DNA from: Narthecium ossifragum
Taxonomy: Eukaryota > Streptophyta > Magnoliopsida > Dioscoreales > Nartheciaceae
Assembly: GCA_963920575.1 (NCBI GenBank)
Contig: OY986965.1
Span: 3,037,072-3,101,071, forward strand
DNA: 64,000 nucleotides
Direction: 5' to 3'
Of this stretch, positions 47,434 to 61,085 are shown one piece after another; the first letter of the stretch is position 1, and each line of letters opens with the position of its first letter. The notes beneath the pieces were generated by a model. The model had not been told where the DNA came from. It made no database searches and saw nothing but the letters and a program-made list of their open reading frames with translations. Position numbers and translations under genes: made by a program.

Positions 47434-47949
47434 AAGATGCATGCATGATCTGTGCTTCGTTGTGAACTTTTGATATTTTGTTGCATGATATATATTTTGT
47501 TTGTTTGTTTTTTTTTTGGTTTCTTACCGTCTAAATTGGTGCCTTTTGGTCCATGGGCTTACCTACTACTTAATTTGTAATAATGATGGCTTTGTATGTT
47601 TCTAATTAATGCAATAAGAAATTAAAAAAATAATATTTCTTATTTATATTCTCATATTAATTGATTTTTCATTTATATAAAAAAAAACAAAACAATAATT
47701 TCTCTTCTTTATATATAATCCCATATTAAAATAATAAATAACATCTTCTAATTAAGTAGTTTACCAGATATTTTGTCAATCAGAAACACTAAAAACCTAA
47801 AATTACTGCTACTTTTCTACAAAATTCTAATATTAAATATTTGTAAAACTTTTTTACATTTATAAAAATTGTTTATTCCCCCAAAAAAAATGGGCTAAGA
47901 TCGATAGCCATCCGATCGACTCCCACTCCAGTCTCTAACCGGCATCGAG

Positions 47950-50049
47950 ATGGCGAGCACGGTGAACGCGGCAGGGGATCCGATCCCGACGTCCCGACGT
48001 CGGCGGTGCTGATGGCGTCGTCGAAGCACATCGGGATGAGCTGCCGGTCGGAGAACACGGCCTTCATCACCTGCAAGAAGAGGGATCCCAACCCCGAGCG
48101 GTGCCTCGACAAGGGCCGGGACGTAACGCACTGCGTCCTTACTTTGTAAGCATCTCGCTTGGATTGTACCAAGTTATCCCTTTTTCTTCTCGCAATCGTG
48201 ATGTTTCTTTGGTAATTGAGGCTGTGGTGTGTTCTTACCTCGTGGATCCATGATTGTTGTCGTTGAAATGCTTGCTTGGAGAATCCACATGGCGATCTAG
48301 GGAAAGGGGTTTTTAGTAGGGATCCGCGGAGTAGAGGAGCTAAATGCCTCGTGGAATGCTGATTTTTGAGCCATGGAGGAAAACATCGATCTTTGTGGGA
48401 GTTTATGGCTTACATATCTCATACTGTGATTTCGTAGGCGCTTTGAATCATGTAGCGAGTAATGGTGGGAACAATCTCCTAGGATGAGATTTAGCTAGAT
48501 GAGTTGGTAATGGGGTTTTGCCTGTCATATAATTTATGAAGGGCATTGCTCATGTTCTGGTTCTGGGTATTGGCAAGAAGGAAAGGTCATTATACAGGTG
48601 GATCCAATTCAAGAAGCAAAATGATGGAGAATGAACAAACAGTTTATGGGCTTATGCCAATTGTATAGAAGGTGGTTATGTGGAGGTGAGGAGCTTAAAT
48701 TCGACTTCGACAAGAAAGAGGAAGCCAAGTCCTAATATTAGTGGAGTGGGAGCTTTAGGGTAGGATAACAACCAGCTAATGCAACTCTTGATAGAAATGG
48801 TTGGTAAAGATAGGATTCATGAGCATCACTGTATACTTCAGATAAGGCTGGGTCATTGTGGTTCTGATTGCCGCATTACCTTACAAGCAACATAATTAAA
48901 AGGTGTGGGAGTGACACAACGGGGAAAACATAAGGCATGCGTGAGTTTAGAACAAGTAATTGAGAAACGATAATCCGCTCCTACATAAAGCACACTTCAA
49001 AAGGCAGATGGAAGTGGAGGGCAAGACCTGATGGAGTTAAAGGAAGTCATGGGAAAGGTTTTGAAATAGCTTATAGCTGTAGATAATATAACCCTTCATT
49101 AAAAAGTTATGTATGGAAGGATTCTCGAAGGTGTTTGTATATATTTGGCCTAGGGAATTCATGGACTGTTATGTTAATTGGCTGAAGGATCGAGCCGAGC
49201 CTCAATACTCGACTATTGCCTCATGGAAATAGTGTGCAATTAAAGAGATGATTATCTGTAGACTGTAGCATAGGAAGCTTGTTGCTCATGTTTTGTGTTT
49301 GGAAAATCATGACATCATACTGCTTGTGATGGCAAATTTGAGTGGATGATCACCTAATAGTCTCATACTTAGCAGTCTTTTCCCACTTCTGCTCAGTACA
49401 GCTTTCCAAACTCTACATAACATGCACGTATGTTTCTATGTCCATTTGTTTTCTTCTTTCATTGGCATAAATAAGCAATTTAATAACTGTAATTTGGCTT
49501 CTCACTCCTCAGGTTTAATTATGTCTGTAATTTCTTGTCTTTTCTAACCTGGTGCACAGCTTTATAGCATTTTCCACTATTACATCCTGTTGTAAGTTGA
49601 TTATAACAAACATATAGGTTCATTCTCTTTGATCTGTTGACTCTGGCTGGCTGCTCTTTTGACCTGGCTGGAAATAGTCCTCATAGAATTTTAAACCATT
49701 ATCCCACCTTAAAAGCTGGTTTCTACAGCCCTGTTAATAGCTTAGGGATCCAAGATCAGAGTGAGCTACTTCAACTTGTATTGATATGCCATATATATTT
49801 GCAGCATATGTGATTGGAAAATCATTGTGTTGAGGTTATGAAATTTAAATTCATCGAGTGAACCCTTAAATTCTGATTTGTCGACTAATGAGTTGCATCC
49901 TGTTCTCCCGCAGGCTGAAAGAGCTGCAGCAAAGGTGTTCCAAGGAGATGGATGCCTATGCAGGTTGCATGTATTACCGCACCAACGAGTTTGATATGTG
50001 CCGCAAGGAGCAAAAAGAGTTTGAGAGTGCATGCCCATGGCCCAAATAG
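47950..50049 (+). CDS. NDUFA8: NADH dehydrogenase complex I subunit NDUFA8, 2 exons, frame broken near the first ATG
   Basis: Accessory complex I subunit of the mitochondrial intermembrane side, with twin CX9C motifs oxidised by the Mia40 pathway. Exon 1 ends at 48145, exon 2 is 49914-50049. From the family start ATG at 47950 the frame reads MASTVNAAGDPIPTS and then runs out of register: CCGACGTC is present twice in tandem (47987-48002), adding 8 bases, so translation stops at TGA 48010-48012. The ATG at 48012 overlaps that stop (TGATG) and opens the correct frame: MASSKHIGMSCRSENTAF, then CX9C pairs through CLDKGRDVTHC and CSKEMDAYAGC to ESACPWPK, 89 residues. All CX9C cysteines are kept in that form; 18 N-terminal residues would be lost. 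It may be a real mutation or a sequence error. Confidence 0.88.
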
Positions 50050-50371
50050 TCCGGCCAGCTGACCCCTTTAATCTTGCAATAAAGTTTGGAAGAACCTAAC
50101 ATTATGAACCTCGGGCTCTAATCTCTTTCTTCTTGTATATGTTCCTGTAGATCTCATCTGGTTCTTTCAGAATTGACCCTATTATATGCAATAGCTATTC
50201 TCTATATCATCTGTGGATATTTTAGATTCCTTGTGCACAAATCACAAATTCAGGTTAATGATCATGCACGGCGTATCTGAATCTTGTGATTTCAGAAGCT
50301 ATTGTAATTTCCCCTACCAGAAATTATCGAATCTACATGCGGATCCTATATAGGGTCTACATTTGGCCCCG
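50050..50371. other. NDUFA8 3' flank
   Basis: Probable 3' UTR of NDUFA8 with AATAAA-like sequence at about 50079, then ordinary intergenic DNA. Confidence 0.5.
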
Positions 50372-50586
50372 TTTGGTACGGGGATAAAAATTATTTGTGA
50401 TAAAAGTTATTATGGGTTAAGTAATAATGATTATTTGGAATAATCTCAAGGAAAAAGTAGAGAGTAGCAGGTGGAATCGAGATATTTATGGGTGTATGGG
50501 GATAAAGTGTAGAATAAGGGGAATATTCCCTCTTAACTTGGGATAAAAGTTATCCAATTTAACTATTCCCATACCAAATAGGTCTT
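50372..50586. mobile_element. MITE of the GTTTGGTACGGGGATA family
   Basis: Left end GGCCCCGTTTGGTACGGGGA; right end TTCCCATACCAAATAGGTC. The interior has GATTATTTGGAATAATCTC and GGGGATAAAGTG. No coding capacity. Same family as the copies at 16.3, 44.2 and 50.7 kb. Confidence 0.7.
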
Positions 50587-50669
50587 TGAGTTGCAAATTT
50601 TTACGAGTAACTAGGCGCAACTCTCTTTTTGGATTTACAATGCAATAATGAGAGATGAGGCTAGAGACC

Positions 50670-50895
50670 GTGGGCTTGTTTGGTACGAGAACAAGGGTAT
50701 CCCCCTTATTTCCATACTTATCCCCAAACACATATTCCTATTCCGAGTAATCATTACTCATTTATTCACATTTCACATACCACTATCACACTATTTTTTC
50801 TTATTTCAAATAATCATTATTATTTTATTCCCATTTTTCCTAATCCAAAATTCCTTAACCCGAAATAAACTAACCCCATATCAAACGAGCCCCGG
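50670..50895. mobile_element. MITE of the same family, opposite orientation
   Basis: Left end GGGCTTGTTTGGTACGAGAA, right end ACCCCATATCAAACGAGCCC. It lies only about 85 bases from the previous element, so the pair forms a loose inverted array. Confidence 0.7.
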
Positions 50896-51344
50896 GGTTG
50901 TATCTAAGCCGAGCTCGAGCCAACCGAGCTTTGGTTGCTCGAGCTTGGCTTGACTCGCATAGAGTAGGTTTGAGTTGAGTTCGACTTCTGAGTCTCAATG
51001 CCGAGCTTTTGAACTTTCGAAGTTAATCGAGTCTACATGATGTAGTAATGGGCCTATCGAGCATACATAATGTACTAGTGGGCTTTCCGTGTCACCTAAC
51101 GTGGTTATAATCGCCACGACCCTCTCTCTCTCTCTCTCTCTCTATATATATCTCTCTCCCCACTATGTCCCCGCCCCTTCCCATCGTTAGATATAAGTTA
51201 GATAAATACAAATAAGTAACATAGACCGTATGATGTAATGCACTGTAGTTTATAAAAGGTTGACTAGTTGGGCATGGTGTTATAAACACAAAGAGATAAC
51301 AACAACACGTCATAAATACAAATAGACAACATCAATCCTATGAT

Positions 51345-51968
51345 AGGATGCTCATCTATTATATAAGATCAACTTTTATGAGTCATAATCTAACTCATCT
51401 ATTTTCTCACACATGACAGCTGAGTCATAAAGAGAGGAGGAGAGAGGGGGACACGTGACAGTTAAGTCATAAAGAGGGGAGGAGAGAGAGGGCACTGAGG
51501 GTGGGTGCGGGGTAGCGGGGGTGAGTGGTTATCCATGCCAGGTGGCACGGGGCCCATCTAGTGCATTATAAGGTTGACTATGTGGGGCCCCATGCGATAT
51601 AGGTAACCACCATTCTACTCCTCTCTCTCTCTCTCTCTCTCTCATAATCACCCAATAATTACCACCCCTTACGTGGCTTTATCTCGATCGCTTGATATAT
51701 CAGAAAATAACTTGGATCATGCATCCTCAACCACATGATAGAATGCACTTGATCTTATATAATACTAGGTGGGCCCCTTGGCTAACCACCCATCTTCACT
51801 ACCCCCTAATCACCCGTTCCTACTGCCCTCTCTCTCTCCTCTCTTCTTTATGACTCAGTTGTCACGTGTCCCCTTTCATCCTTTTTTTATGACTCAGCTG
51901 CTACGTGTGAGAAAATACACGAGTCCGATTGTAATTAATAAAATCTGATCTTATATAATAGATAATGG
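51345..51968. mobile_element. fold-back (long-TIR) element upstream of NDX
   Basis: The left arm 51347-51500 starts ATCTATTATATAAGATCA and the right arm 51820-51965 ends with its complement (TGATCTTATATAATAGAT in plus-strand order). Each arm contains TTTTCTCACAC, an AGCTGAGTCATAAAGAG-like motif, GACACGTGACA, and an AG-rich run. The arms are about 150 bases each with some differences, separated by about 320 bases including a CT microsatellite. No coding capacity. It ends about 400 bases before the NDX ATG. Confidence 0.75.
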
Positions 51969-52370
51969 ATTATTATATACAACTTTCAAGTTTACCTCAT
52001 AGGCGAAGCGTATGTTATCGGATTGGATTCATATTCGGATCTTTATGGGTCCATGGTGAATCCGACCCGTCATCTCTCTCTAGATTTCTAGAGAGAGAGG
52101 ATTCTTATTGGATATGCCCCCACCTCGCACATACTCTCTCCGACCCCAAACAGACAAAGACCTCAAACGACCCCCTTCCCTGCTGCAGTACATCACTGCC
52201 GGCCCAATTGCCGATTCGGTGACCAAGACCTCCCGTCCCTGTCCGGCAGGAGTCTCCGAAGCCACCAATCTTTGTTCTTCCACCTTCGGCAATCACATCT
52301 ACGGAACCCTCTCCATACAAATCTATCAATACCTCCTAGACTAAAACCCCATCCCCTAGGGTCTCGGAAG

Positions 52371-55300
52371 ATGAGGAACGTAAAGGAGGAGCCGCCGAGC
52401 GGCAGTGATCAGGTGTGCGCTATCTCGCGTGCCCATGTTTTGTTTTCGCTTATTTTCCTGTTTCTTGTGTAAAAGTTGCGCTTTTTCGTAGTTCAAGTGC
52501 CAAAATATGGAGATGGAATATGTTATATAATAGCATGCTTTGAAGGATTGGTAACGAGGTTAGATTGCTTAGTTCAAAGTGTTTGGGGGCTGGTGGTATG
52601 ATCGACGCTTGTAGCTAGTAATGGCTACAGTGGCTCCGGTTCTTGAAAAAGATAGCAGATGAAGCTGTATTATCCATTGGTGGCATTACTATGACTTCCA
52701 TTACATGAATGCTCAAACGTGAACATACAGTTTCGAGAACAATACCATGCATTCATAGGTTGGTTTATCAGATTTCATTAGCTTTTAGTGCTTGCTTCAT
52801 TTTCTGTTTCAATGAGATTTGACTGGAAATTAGTCATGAAGTAATCAAAGACAACGATGAAAATCACTTGATAACATAAAATATCCTTATGGTGGATGAG
52901 AAAACAAGAAAACATTTCTTACATCTGTTTTGAATTTGTTGAAGGCTGCTGATTTCAAGAGATTGTTGCTCATATATTAGATCTAAAACAGCAAATGGGC
53001 CTTGGTAGGAAATTTGTATTTGGTGAATCAGCGATACTAGACTACTAGTATAGAGAGACATTTTTGTATTATATCAGCATGCTAGTTGCATGCTAGTTGC
53101 TGGTTGTCAATCACCAACAAATCGCTTCATCAAGTAGGTTATCTGTTTGATTCTCGTCTTGGTACAATCTTTGTTCTATCTGTTCTATGTGACCTGTCCT
53201 TTTCCTGACAAACCTTGTTGTTTGTTGAACAGATCATTGACTTGAAATTAGCTGTCAGTGAATTTAGTAGCATTGCCTGGAGAGATTTGAATAAATTGTT
53301 GAAAGACTCTGACAATTTCACGATACAGTTGAGCTCTGCAAATGGGACCTCCAGTCAAGTAAAAATCTTATTTATCTAGATTAGTGGAAGATCCCTTTTT
53401 AAACTGACTCTTTCTGACACTTTCTTCTTCGTTGCAGATCGATATGGAAAGGCTTGCATCATCCCTTCCTTTGCATCTTATTGCAGTGCTTTTATCTGGT
53501 AGAGATAATTCACACTTGGTATACTTGCTTCGTGGTGTTCGCCTCTTGCATACGTTGTCTGACCTGGCATCTCGGCATTATAGGCTTGAGCAGGTTGTCA
53601 ATATTCTTGGACTGTTTATGTTTTGGAATTCAATTTAAAGTGATTTTTGCAACGTACTAAATTTTTTTGTTTTACTCTCAAATCTTAACATGTCTTGTTT
53701 GTATAGCCTGGTTAGTTTACAGTGATTAAGCTGCAAATATGCATCCTAAGCATAAGCAGGTTTGTCTAACAGTACATAATTATTTTTAATTTCTAGTACT
53801 TTGCTTTCATGCGAAATTCTACGCTTCATACTTTTTCGATACCCTTTTGGCTTATACGCAATTATAAGCATGAAGATGGCTTCATGGAGATAAATGCAAC
53901 TAATGTTTCCCTGAGATCTCCAAGACTTTCGTCCATTCTTGATTTGTGGAAGTAGCTATATGGAAAAGGTGATATCTGCAGCATAACAGTGTCATCAATT
54001 TGCCCTCGATGATGCTTCTGAAATGAAATCGATCCTAGCTATGAAATTTATAATCAATCGAGAGTAGTATCAAGCATCAGACAAAGTTACTTAAAGAGGC
54101 TTTTATTGATTGATTCTATGATTCAACTGTTGATTTGTTTTATTGGTGTATTGCTTCATAGCAATTAATGGCTTTCTGGAAGTAATTGCCAGAGTGCCTC
54201 TTGTGTTGCCAATGACCAACATGAGACGGTTACTTGGAAAGATTTAATTCATCATCTTAACTGGGTTGTGTATAGTAACAAACTTCCTTTCCTAACTTTT
54301 AATCTTCATCAAATCTTAGAGGTGCTTCTATTGATTGGACATTGTGGGTTTATGGTTATGGTTGGTATGCCTCCAGATGTTGGGTAAAGTTGTGAAAGGT
54401 TACCTCTACTTCAGCATAAGGGAGTTTTGATAATTATTTGAATGGTGCCTCCTTTGTAGAGATCTAAGAGTGGTGTAACAAGAGAGAGATAGAACATATT
54501 CAAGCTCACTGCTACTTCTGTCTTATCTTACTGCTTGACTCATTGGCTCAAATTTCAAATCATTGTGAATATCTTAGGAAGTTTGTCGAGCAATAGATTT
54601 ACTTTGTGAAAAAGTTATATTTCTTCTTAGTTGTTCTAACTTTTTGCCTTTTTGTTGCAGGTTTTCATTGATGATGTAAAAGTATTTGAGCAGATGATGG
54701 ATCTTATATTCTATACTTTAATTGCTCTTGCGTGTTATGATCAGGTTCAACACATTCAACCATCACCATGTCAAACACATAGTTTCCAAAACATGTCATA
54801 AATGTCACCATGAACTGGATTTAGTTTCATGTGATTGAGTTGCAAAATTAGTTCATAACAGTTGGACTTTGACATAGGATAATCGTGCCGCTACTTTGGA
54901 ACCTCTTTTGCACTCGGCGCTTGTTGCCTGCACCCTTCATCTTTTGACAGTATATGTATCCAATCAGTGGCAGGACCTTGTTCATATTCTGCTGGTACAT
55001 CCTAAGGTACTGTGGCATTGGTGGCTTCCCTGTAGTATATACAACTAATTTGAAGCAGCATCTTTGGTCATTGTAATAGATAATTGTATGTACACGTTAT
55101 TCCTTTTTTACCTGAACTAGCTATTAGAGCCAGGAAGAAGGCAAGATAACTTACTTCATGATTTGGTTATCATCATTCAAGAATGTATCAAGTTATACTG
55201 ACAGAGGAAAAATCCTAACTAATATGTATACGATTCCAATCTGAATATGTAATTCATAGGGTAGTGTAATGGTGGCAGATTGGCGCATCCTGGAAGCTAT

Positions 55301-58300
55301 AAGATGGCTAGTGTTAAGCTGTTATGTCAGACAATGCAAATGTTCCAAACTCCTTAACATGCAGAAAGGTGTTTAACACGTATGAGATATATCAGAGAAC
55401 AATTTTTCCTGTCTGTATGGGGAAAACCATGTTAAAATGTGGATGATGCCGATCAAAGAATAAAGAGAGGTTCCCTGAGAAAAGGTCAAGATATGCTGAT
55501 ATGTAATGAAATATGCTGGTAAAAATTGTTGGAAGGGCTTCTCTAATACTGTATCTTGAAGGATCTAAGTCCTGATATGAGCAGCCTCCCCTTAACAAGC
55601 ATATAAGGTTGTTGATTATGGTTGCACTTTTCGGCCTGCTTTTACAAGTTAGATGAACAAGGCTGCTGCAGTAACTTTGTCATTTTAGTATTGCAACCTC
55701 TATGAGGCAATTGTGCATATTTGCTTTTTTCCAGGTTTTCATATACTGTATGCTTAAAAATGCAGTCACTTGGTGAAACATCCTCATAGATCCTAATGCT
55801 ATGCTGCAGCAGTTCAGGTTATAGTGAATCCTCGGTGAATGTGTTGCAGTACTCACAATCGTCGTGATTAGTACCTTTTCAATGCACTGTTTGATCACGG
55901 ACAATCATCTGATGTCACATGGCAGTCCAAACATGGATTTTCACAAACTAATCAATTAATGTGTCATTATTTCATTCATGAAGTAGTTGAATATGATCTT
56001 TGACGTTTTGCGATCTTTGGCATTCTTGGTGCTCCCTCCCTCCCTTTCTCTTGCTTGCACATAGGGGTCAAAGTGTTCATTGGTAATAAATTCATGCAAG
56101 TCTGAACGAATTTTTTAGTGACGGTATTCCTCTATGTCCATGATTTAACTTCATTCTTCAAGTGATATTCCTTACTGACCTTCATGATGATCACATTCTA
56201 TCGCAGGTTGATATATTTATGAATGTTTCTATTGATGCTGTTCATGTCGACATCAAGCTTTTACATGGCTTGCTATCTACATCAAACAACAATGACGAAG
56301 GCTATAAATCTCCTCGTCCTGCTTCTGAAGCTTCGGCTCACTTCATCTGCCAACAGTGTGAAGCTTCTTTGCAGTTTCTTCTGTCCCTGTGCCAGCAAAA
56401 ACTGTTCCGAGATCGTCTCCTGAAAAATGAGGTTGCGTATTTCTTTTCTTTCATATATTTTTGGGAGAAGGGGAATGGGATAGAGGGGGATGTGGGGGCT
56501 TATGGTTTATGCATCATGCAGTCTGTCCTTCCCATGATGTTACTATTGTCTTTGCCTATGCCAGAACTGCAATATGCCTTTTTGCAACTTATTGCTGGCA
56601 TTTTTGTGTCCAACAGTTCAAACCAACCTGATTAAAGTGCAAAAAGGTGTATTTCACACTAGTTGCTGTTGAGAGAATGTCATGTTTACTCACCTTGGTG
56701 TGACAGATGCAGCAATTTAATTGCTATTTTGCACTGGAAACTGCAATTCTTATAATGGTATTAATCTATCCTTTATGCAGGAGTTATGCCAAAAAGGAGG
56801 GATTCTTGCATTAGCTAAATCTATCTTAAAACTTGACGTCCCGGGCTGCTATAAGGAGCACATTGAAATTGTGGCGTCTGTATCTAGGTTGAAAGCAAAA
56901 ATTCTCTCCATTGTAAGTTCAGTGTCACAATTTTCTGATTGATCTCTCTGATGCCTTTGCATGACAAGAATAGTGTTAAGGCTCTTATATCACATCTCTG
57001 AGAAATGTTGATGGAAAAATCAGCAGTTCTTTTCTGCAGTTACTTCAGCTGTGTGAAGCGGAGAGTATATCTTACCTGGATGAGGTTTGTAGTACATGCA
57101 AGGGTGGGCGCTTGGCAAGGTCTGTTGCATTACAGGTCAGTTTCCTAAGAAAGGAAGAACATGCTATATTCAGTTCTGCCATGCATAAGGGTCTCTATGT
57201 TTCCTGCAGATTGTTTGTCAACTGAAGTCTGCAATTAAAAGAAATGCCAAACAACTTGGTGATTCTCTTGAAAGTGGTAACCCGAAGGGCTTCCTTGTTC
57301 TTAATTTAATGCGTCTAGCTGATATTTTTTCAGATGATTCAAATTTCCGAGCCTTTTTGATGGTCCATATTGTAAGTTCTTTATTCGGGCTATTTTTTCA
57401 TCTTCTTCAGATTGTGGTAATTTACTTTCGAATCATGTCTTTATTTCCTCTATTGCAGGTTCTAGTTCTTGTTGAGATTTTTGCAATCCCACATGAGGAT
57501 TTTTTGTCTCTCTGGTGTTCTAATAATACTTCATGGATTGAGGTGGATGCTAATCTTGAGTATGATCCATTTATAGCTGCTGGTGTAGCATTGGCACCCT
57601 TCTCTGATGGTTTTGGGAATTCTGCATCAGCACCTATTCTGCTGAATGGATATCATTCCGCATGCCCTATTAGTTACATTCCCATGCTCACAGTTCCTTA
57701 TGCACAGCAGCGGACATCATACTTGGTTAAAATAATTGCAAACCTGCATTGTTTTGTTCCTAACATTTGTGGAGGTGTAATACTTGTACCTTTGGCCTTT
57801 TTTTTCACATCTAATTCTACACGGTTGCTGCATGTGCATTCTAATTTTTGGTTCTCTGCTGCGAGCAACAGAACAGGAAAGAAATTTATTCCTGAATAAA
57901 TTCCGTGAGTGTATGCTTAAGGAGAATTCTGGTTCTGAGTTCGGACACCCCTCGACTTCTGAAGCGCAAAAGGCCGCCACAGTTTGTAATAACCTAGGTA
58001 TAATTTTCTTCTCCTTCTAATCTTGGTTCTAGCTTGATGATCATTTCTGCAAGTCTTGAAATTGTATGCATGGATATGCAGGTTCTTTGTCGGATTATTC
58101 AAGATCCTTGATTCCTACCTTGTTAAATGACGAGGATGTGCAGCTCTTGAGGTGATCAAATCTGTTATCTTCCAGATAAAGTTTTTTCTCTCAATGATGA
58201 GATGTTCTAAGATGTATGCTTTGACGTTTGACTCTTGAGGTGATCAAATCTGTTATCACATGACCTTAACCTTAGATCCTTACACGACAAGAACATAATT

Positions 58301-61085
58301 AATCTCACTTTGTAACCACAGTTTATTCAAAATTAACCTTTGAGCCAAGAGTTTTGCTTCTTGGCTGCATATATTTTTAGTTAACGATGGAAAGTTTAAG
58401 AATATAACTCTAGTCTGACTTAACTCATGCGCCAAGTTCTTTACATGTTTGTCACATGCAGAGAACATGTGGGACTCTTGACATAGGTAGAACAAGCTTA
58501 ACTTTCAGTCGGCACATTTTTACATGGCAGATCGATGCCAGAAAAGAGTATAGAAATGGAGATATATTAAATCCTAAGTTTTTTCTGCAGCATGTTCTTT
58601 AGGCAGCTAAAGGCATCATCACCTAAATATGAAGGCGATTTGATTCAGGTACAACTAGATCCCACTCTTAGCATCATTTTATATTATTTTAAAGCTCTTT
58701 TGATAAAGAATTTTTTTTATTGCTCCACTGACCAAAGGATTACAGTGCCAATAGCTTACCAGCACAATATATACTCGGCATGGGCCATGCTGAGTATGTT
58801 TTCCTCGTCAGGTTCTGTGGGTCTATGTTGGCATTTACTATGCCGGCTGGCATGGCATGTGCCTACCTGCACAGAAATCCTTGCCACTGGCATCTCCAGA
58901 TATGTGTAGCTCACTTACTTGGAATGATGTTTTAGGAACATTCTATCAAAGATGAAGGTACTGCAGACAGTAAACATGGGGATCCTACTACCACGCAGCA
59001 ATCTACTGTTAAGTGGAATATGTATGAAAACTCCAGTGTAAACCAAAATCACCAGGTAAATACTGAAACCTAGTATCAGTTACTTCAATTGTTGCCATCT
59101 TGGATCAAACCGCTACTATTAAGCAAATTGCTTCCTATGCAGAACCTATATTTGTTTTTTGATCCAGTTTATTTCTGATGTTGCTTTTGAGATAATTTAA
59201 GTTATTCCATTTAGGATGCACTGTCTTTCTCAAGACTGCAGCATAAGAGTGCTGTTGAAGGGACTCGTAATCTTCAAGGAAATTATGTGGACTTAAAATT
59301 GAAAGATCATGAGAGTTTGTTGTGCCAAGAGGTGGGTCAGTTTACTGCTGAAAACCAGCTCAAAAATCGTTCTGATGCCGTCAAACTTGATGCAAAGAGA
59401 GCAAAACACTTAATTTCAGCTTCATGGGATAATGCATCTGGATCTTTGAGAGGCATTGAGAAAGATGATCAGAATATTGAACCTAATGATATGGAAGTCG
59501 ATCCCAGCAAAGAGGATGCTGAACTTATATCCAGTAATGGGAAGCTTTCGAGGCTACCAGAGTATGGAAAGGAGAGCAGTTTTCAGGACGACGAGAAACC
59601 AGAAAGTACCCAGGGGGAAGAAAGGCAACCAAGGAAGCGGAAACGGAATATAATGAATGACACTCAGATTTCATTAATTGAGAAGGCGCTCTTGGAGGAG
59701 CCTGATATGCAAAGAAACACACCTTCATTGCAGTCATGGGCTGATAGGCTGAGTGCTATTGTATGAAGCTTTACTTGTAATTCCTTTTGTTTTCTATTTC
59801 TGATGTCAAATCTTTTTGGTTCATTAGCTGTAACTGCTTCTGATATTGCAATCTTTTTCCAGGGCCCAGAGATCACATCTTCTCAGCTAAAGAATTGGTA
59901 AGAGACTCTCCTCTTGTCAAAGTTTTTTCTGGATATTACTTTAGTATCATTGTCTTCTTCCACTCTTTGTCCATTTTTTTTAATGTACAATACCTTCATC
60001 CTAGCATGCTCATTATCTATTGATTTTGGTTTCGTGTTGTAGATTGCATCACCTTCTTTCTATCCATCCGTTATCCTAGATTGTAAGGATAGCCAGTGAA
60101 AGCTTCACCTTGATTGCTAATATTACTTCAATTAAAACCAGTTGTTATCAGCTCTGAAGTTTAGCTTACATCTTAAACCAGGGAAAACCAACTTGAATCT
60201 GCTTCAGATTCATAAAAGCATGCTACATTGGGAAGACTTCACATCAGTTGTTACTTCTTCACCCTGTGGCACGAGAATTAATTTGAGTGTACCAAGTATT
60301 CCACTCCAGGATGAAATCAGTTTAATTTACACTGACGTCAAAAGTAATATCATGTTGCATTGCATTGCTACTATTTTGCTAATCAGCCCTTCTTCAATGC
60401 TTTGTGAGCCATTATTTTGCATGACTACTTGTACATCAATGTAATTTGCCATCAAGTTATTATGAATGGAAGTATCAATAAGTAAAGTTTCTGAACATGC
60501 AGGGTGAACAACCGAAAAGCTAGGCTTGCTCGTGCTGCACGAGAAGTTCGTGCTCCATCAGAAGGAGAAAGTGCGTATATCGAGAAGACTTGTGGTTCAA
60601 GCACTTCTCATATATATGACTCCCCCGATAGCAATGGGGAAGAATCCTGTCTCCCAGGTACTGGAGTAAGCAGTCACCAATCTGCATCCAAATGCGGTAG
60701 CAAAACCCCAGAAGCAGGAACTGGTGACAATGATCGGATGAACAGTCCTGCAGATCTTGTGAACTGCACGCCAAAGCACTGCAGTCAGACAAACTACACT
60801 CTTGTGAGACAAGTTTCATTGAAAACTGGTCAGTCGGTTTCTTTGGTGGACAAAAATGGGAGGGAAGTAGGGAAGGGCAAGATCTTCCAGTTAGAAGGCC
60901 ATTGGCAAGGAACAACCTTGGAGGAGTCTGGCATCTGTATGGTGGATATCACAGAGCTCAAGATTCAGGCCTCCGAATTGGTTCCGCTTGCTGCTGGATT
61001 GACATATGAGGAGGCTGCGGCTCAAAATGGTGGCATTATGAGGGTCGCATGGGATGCCATCAGAACCTCTCCGCTGGCCCCATAA
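52371..61085 (+). CDS. NDX: NDX, nodulin homeobox protein, 17 exons
   Basis: Plant-specific nuclear homeodomain protein; Arabidopsis NDX binds single-stranded DNA of the FLC R-loop and limits COOLAIR antisense transcription. Exons: 52371-52412, 53233-53358, 53438-53593, 54661-54744, 54878-55006, 56207-56431, 56781-56912, 57040-57135, 57210-57371, 57459-57774, 57872-57997, 58082-58151, 58591-58648, 58936-59055, 59215-59760, 59863-59897, 60503-61085. They sum to 3006 nt, 1001 residues, with no frame break. The long N-terminal NDX-A region includes LASSLPLHLIAVLLSGRD and ASLQFLLSLCQQKLFRDRLL. The homeodomain runs from KRKRNIMNDTQISLIEKALL to QLKNWVNNRKARLARAAREV, with WVNNR replacing the usual WFQNR. 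The C-terminal NDX-B part includes TGQSVSLVDKNGREVGKGKI. The start is supported by the acidic MRNVKEEPPSGSDQ in frame with exon 2. Confidence 0.93.

Noticed and set aside
51965..52222. 85-codon frame upstream of NDX as a separate small gene
   Set aside because: It lies in the NDX leader/promoter region, has no recognisable motif, and does not splice into NDX.
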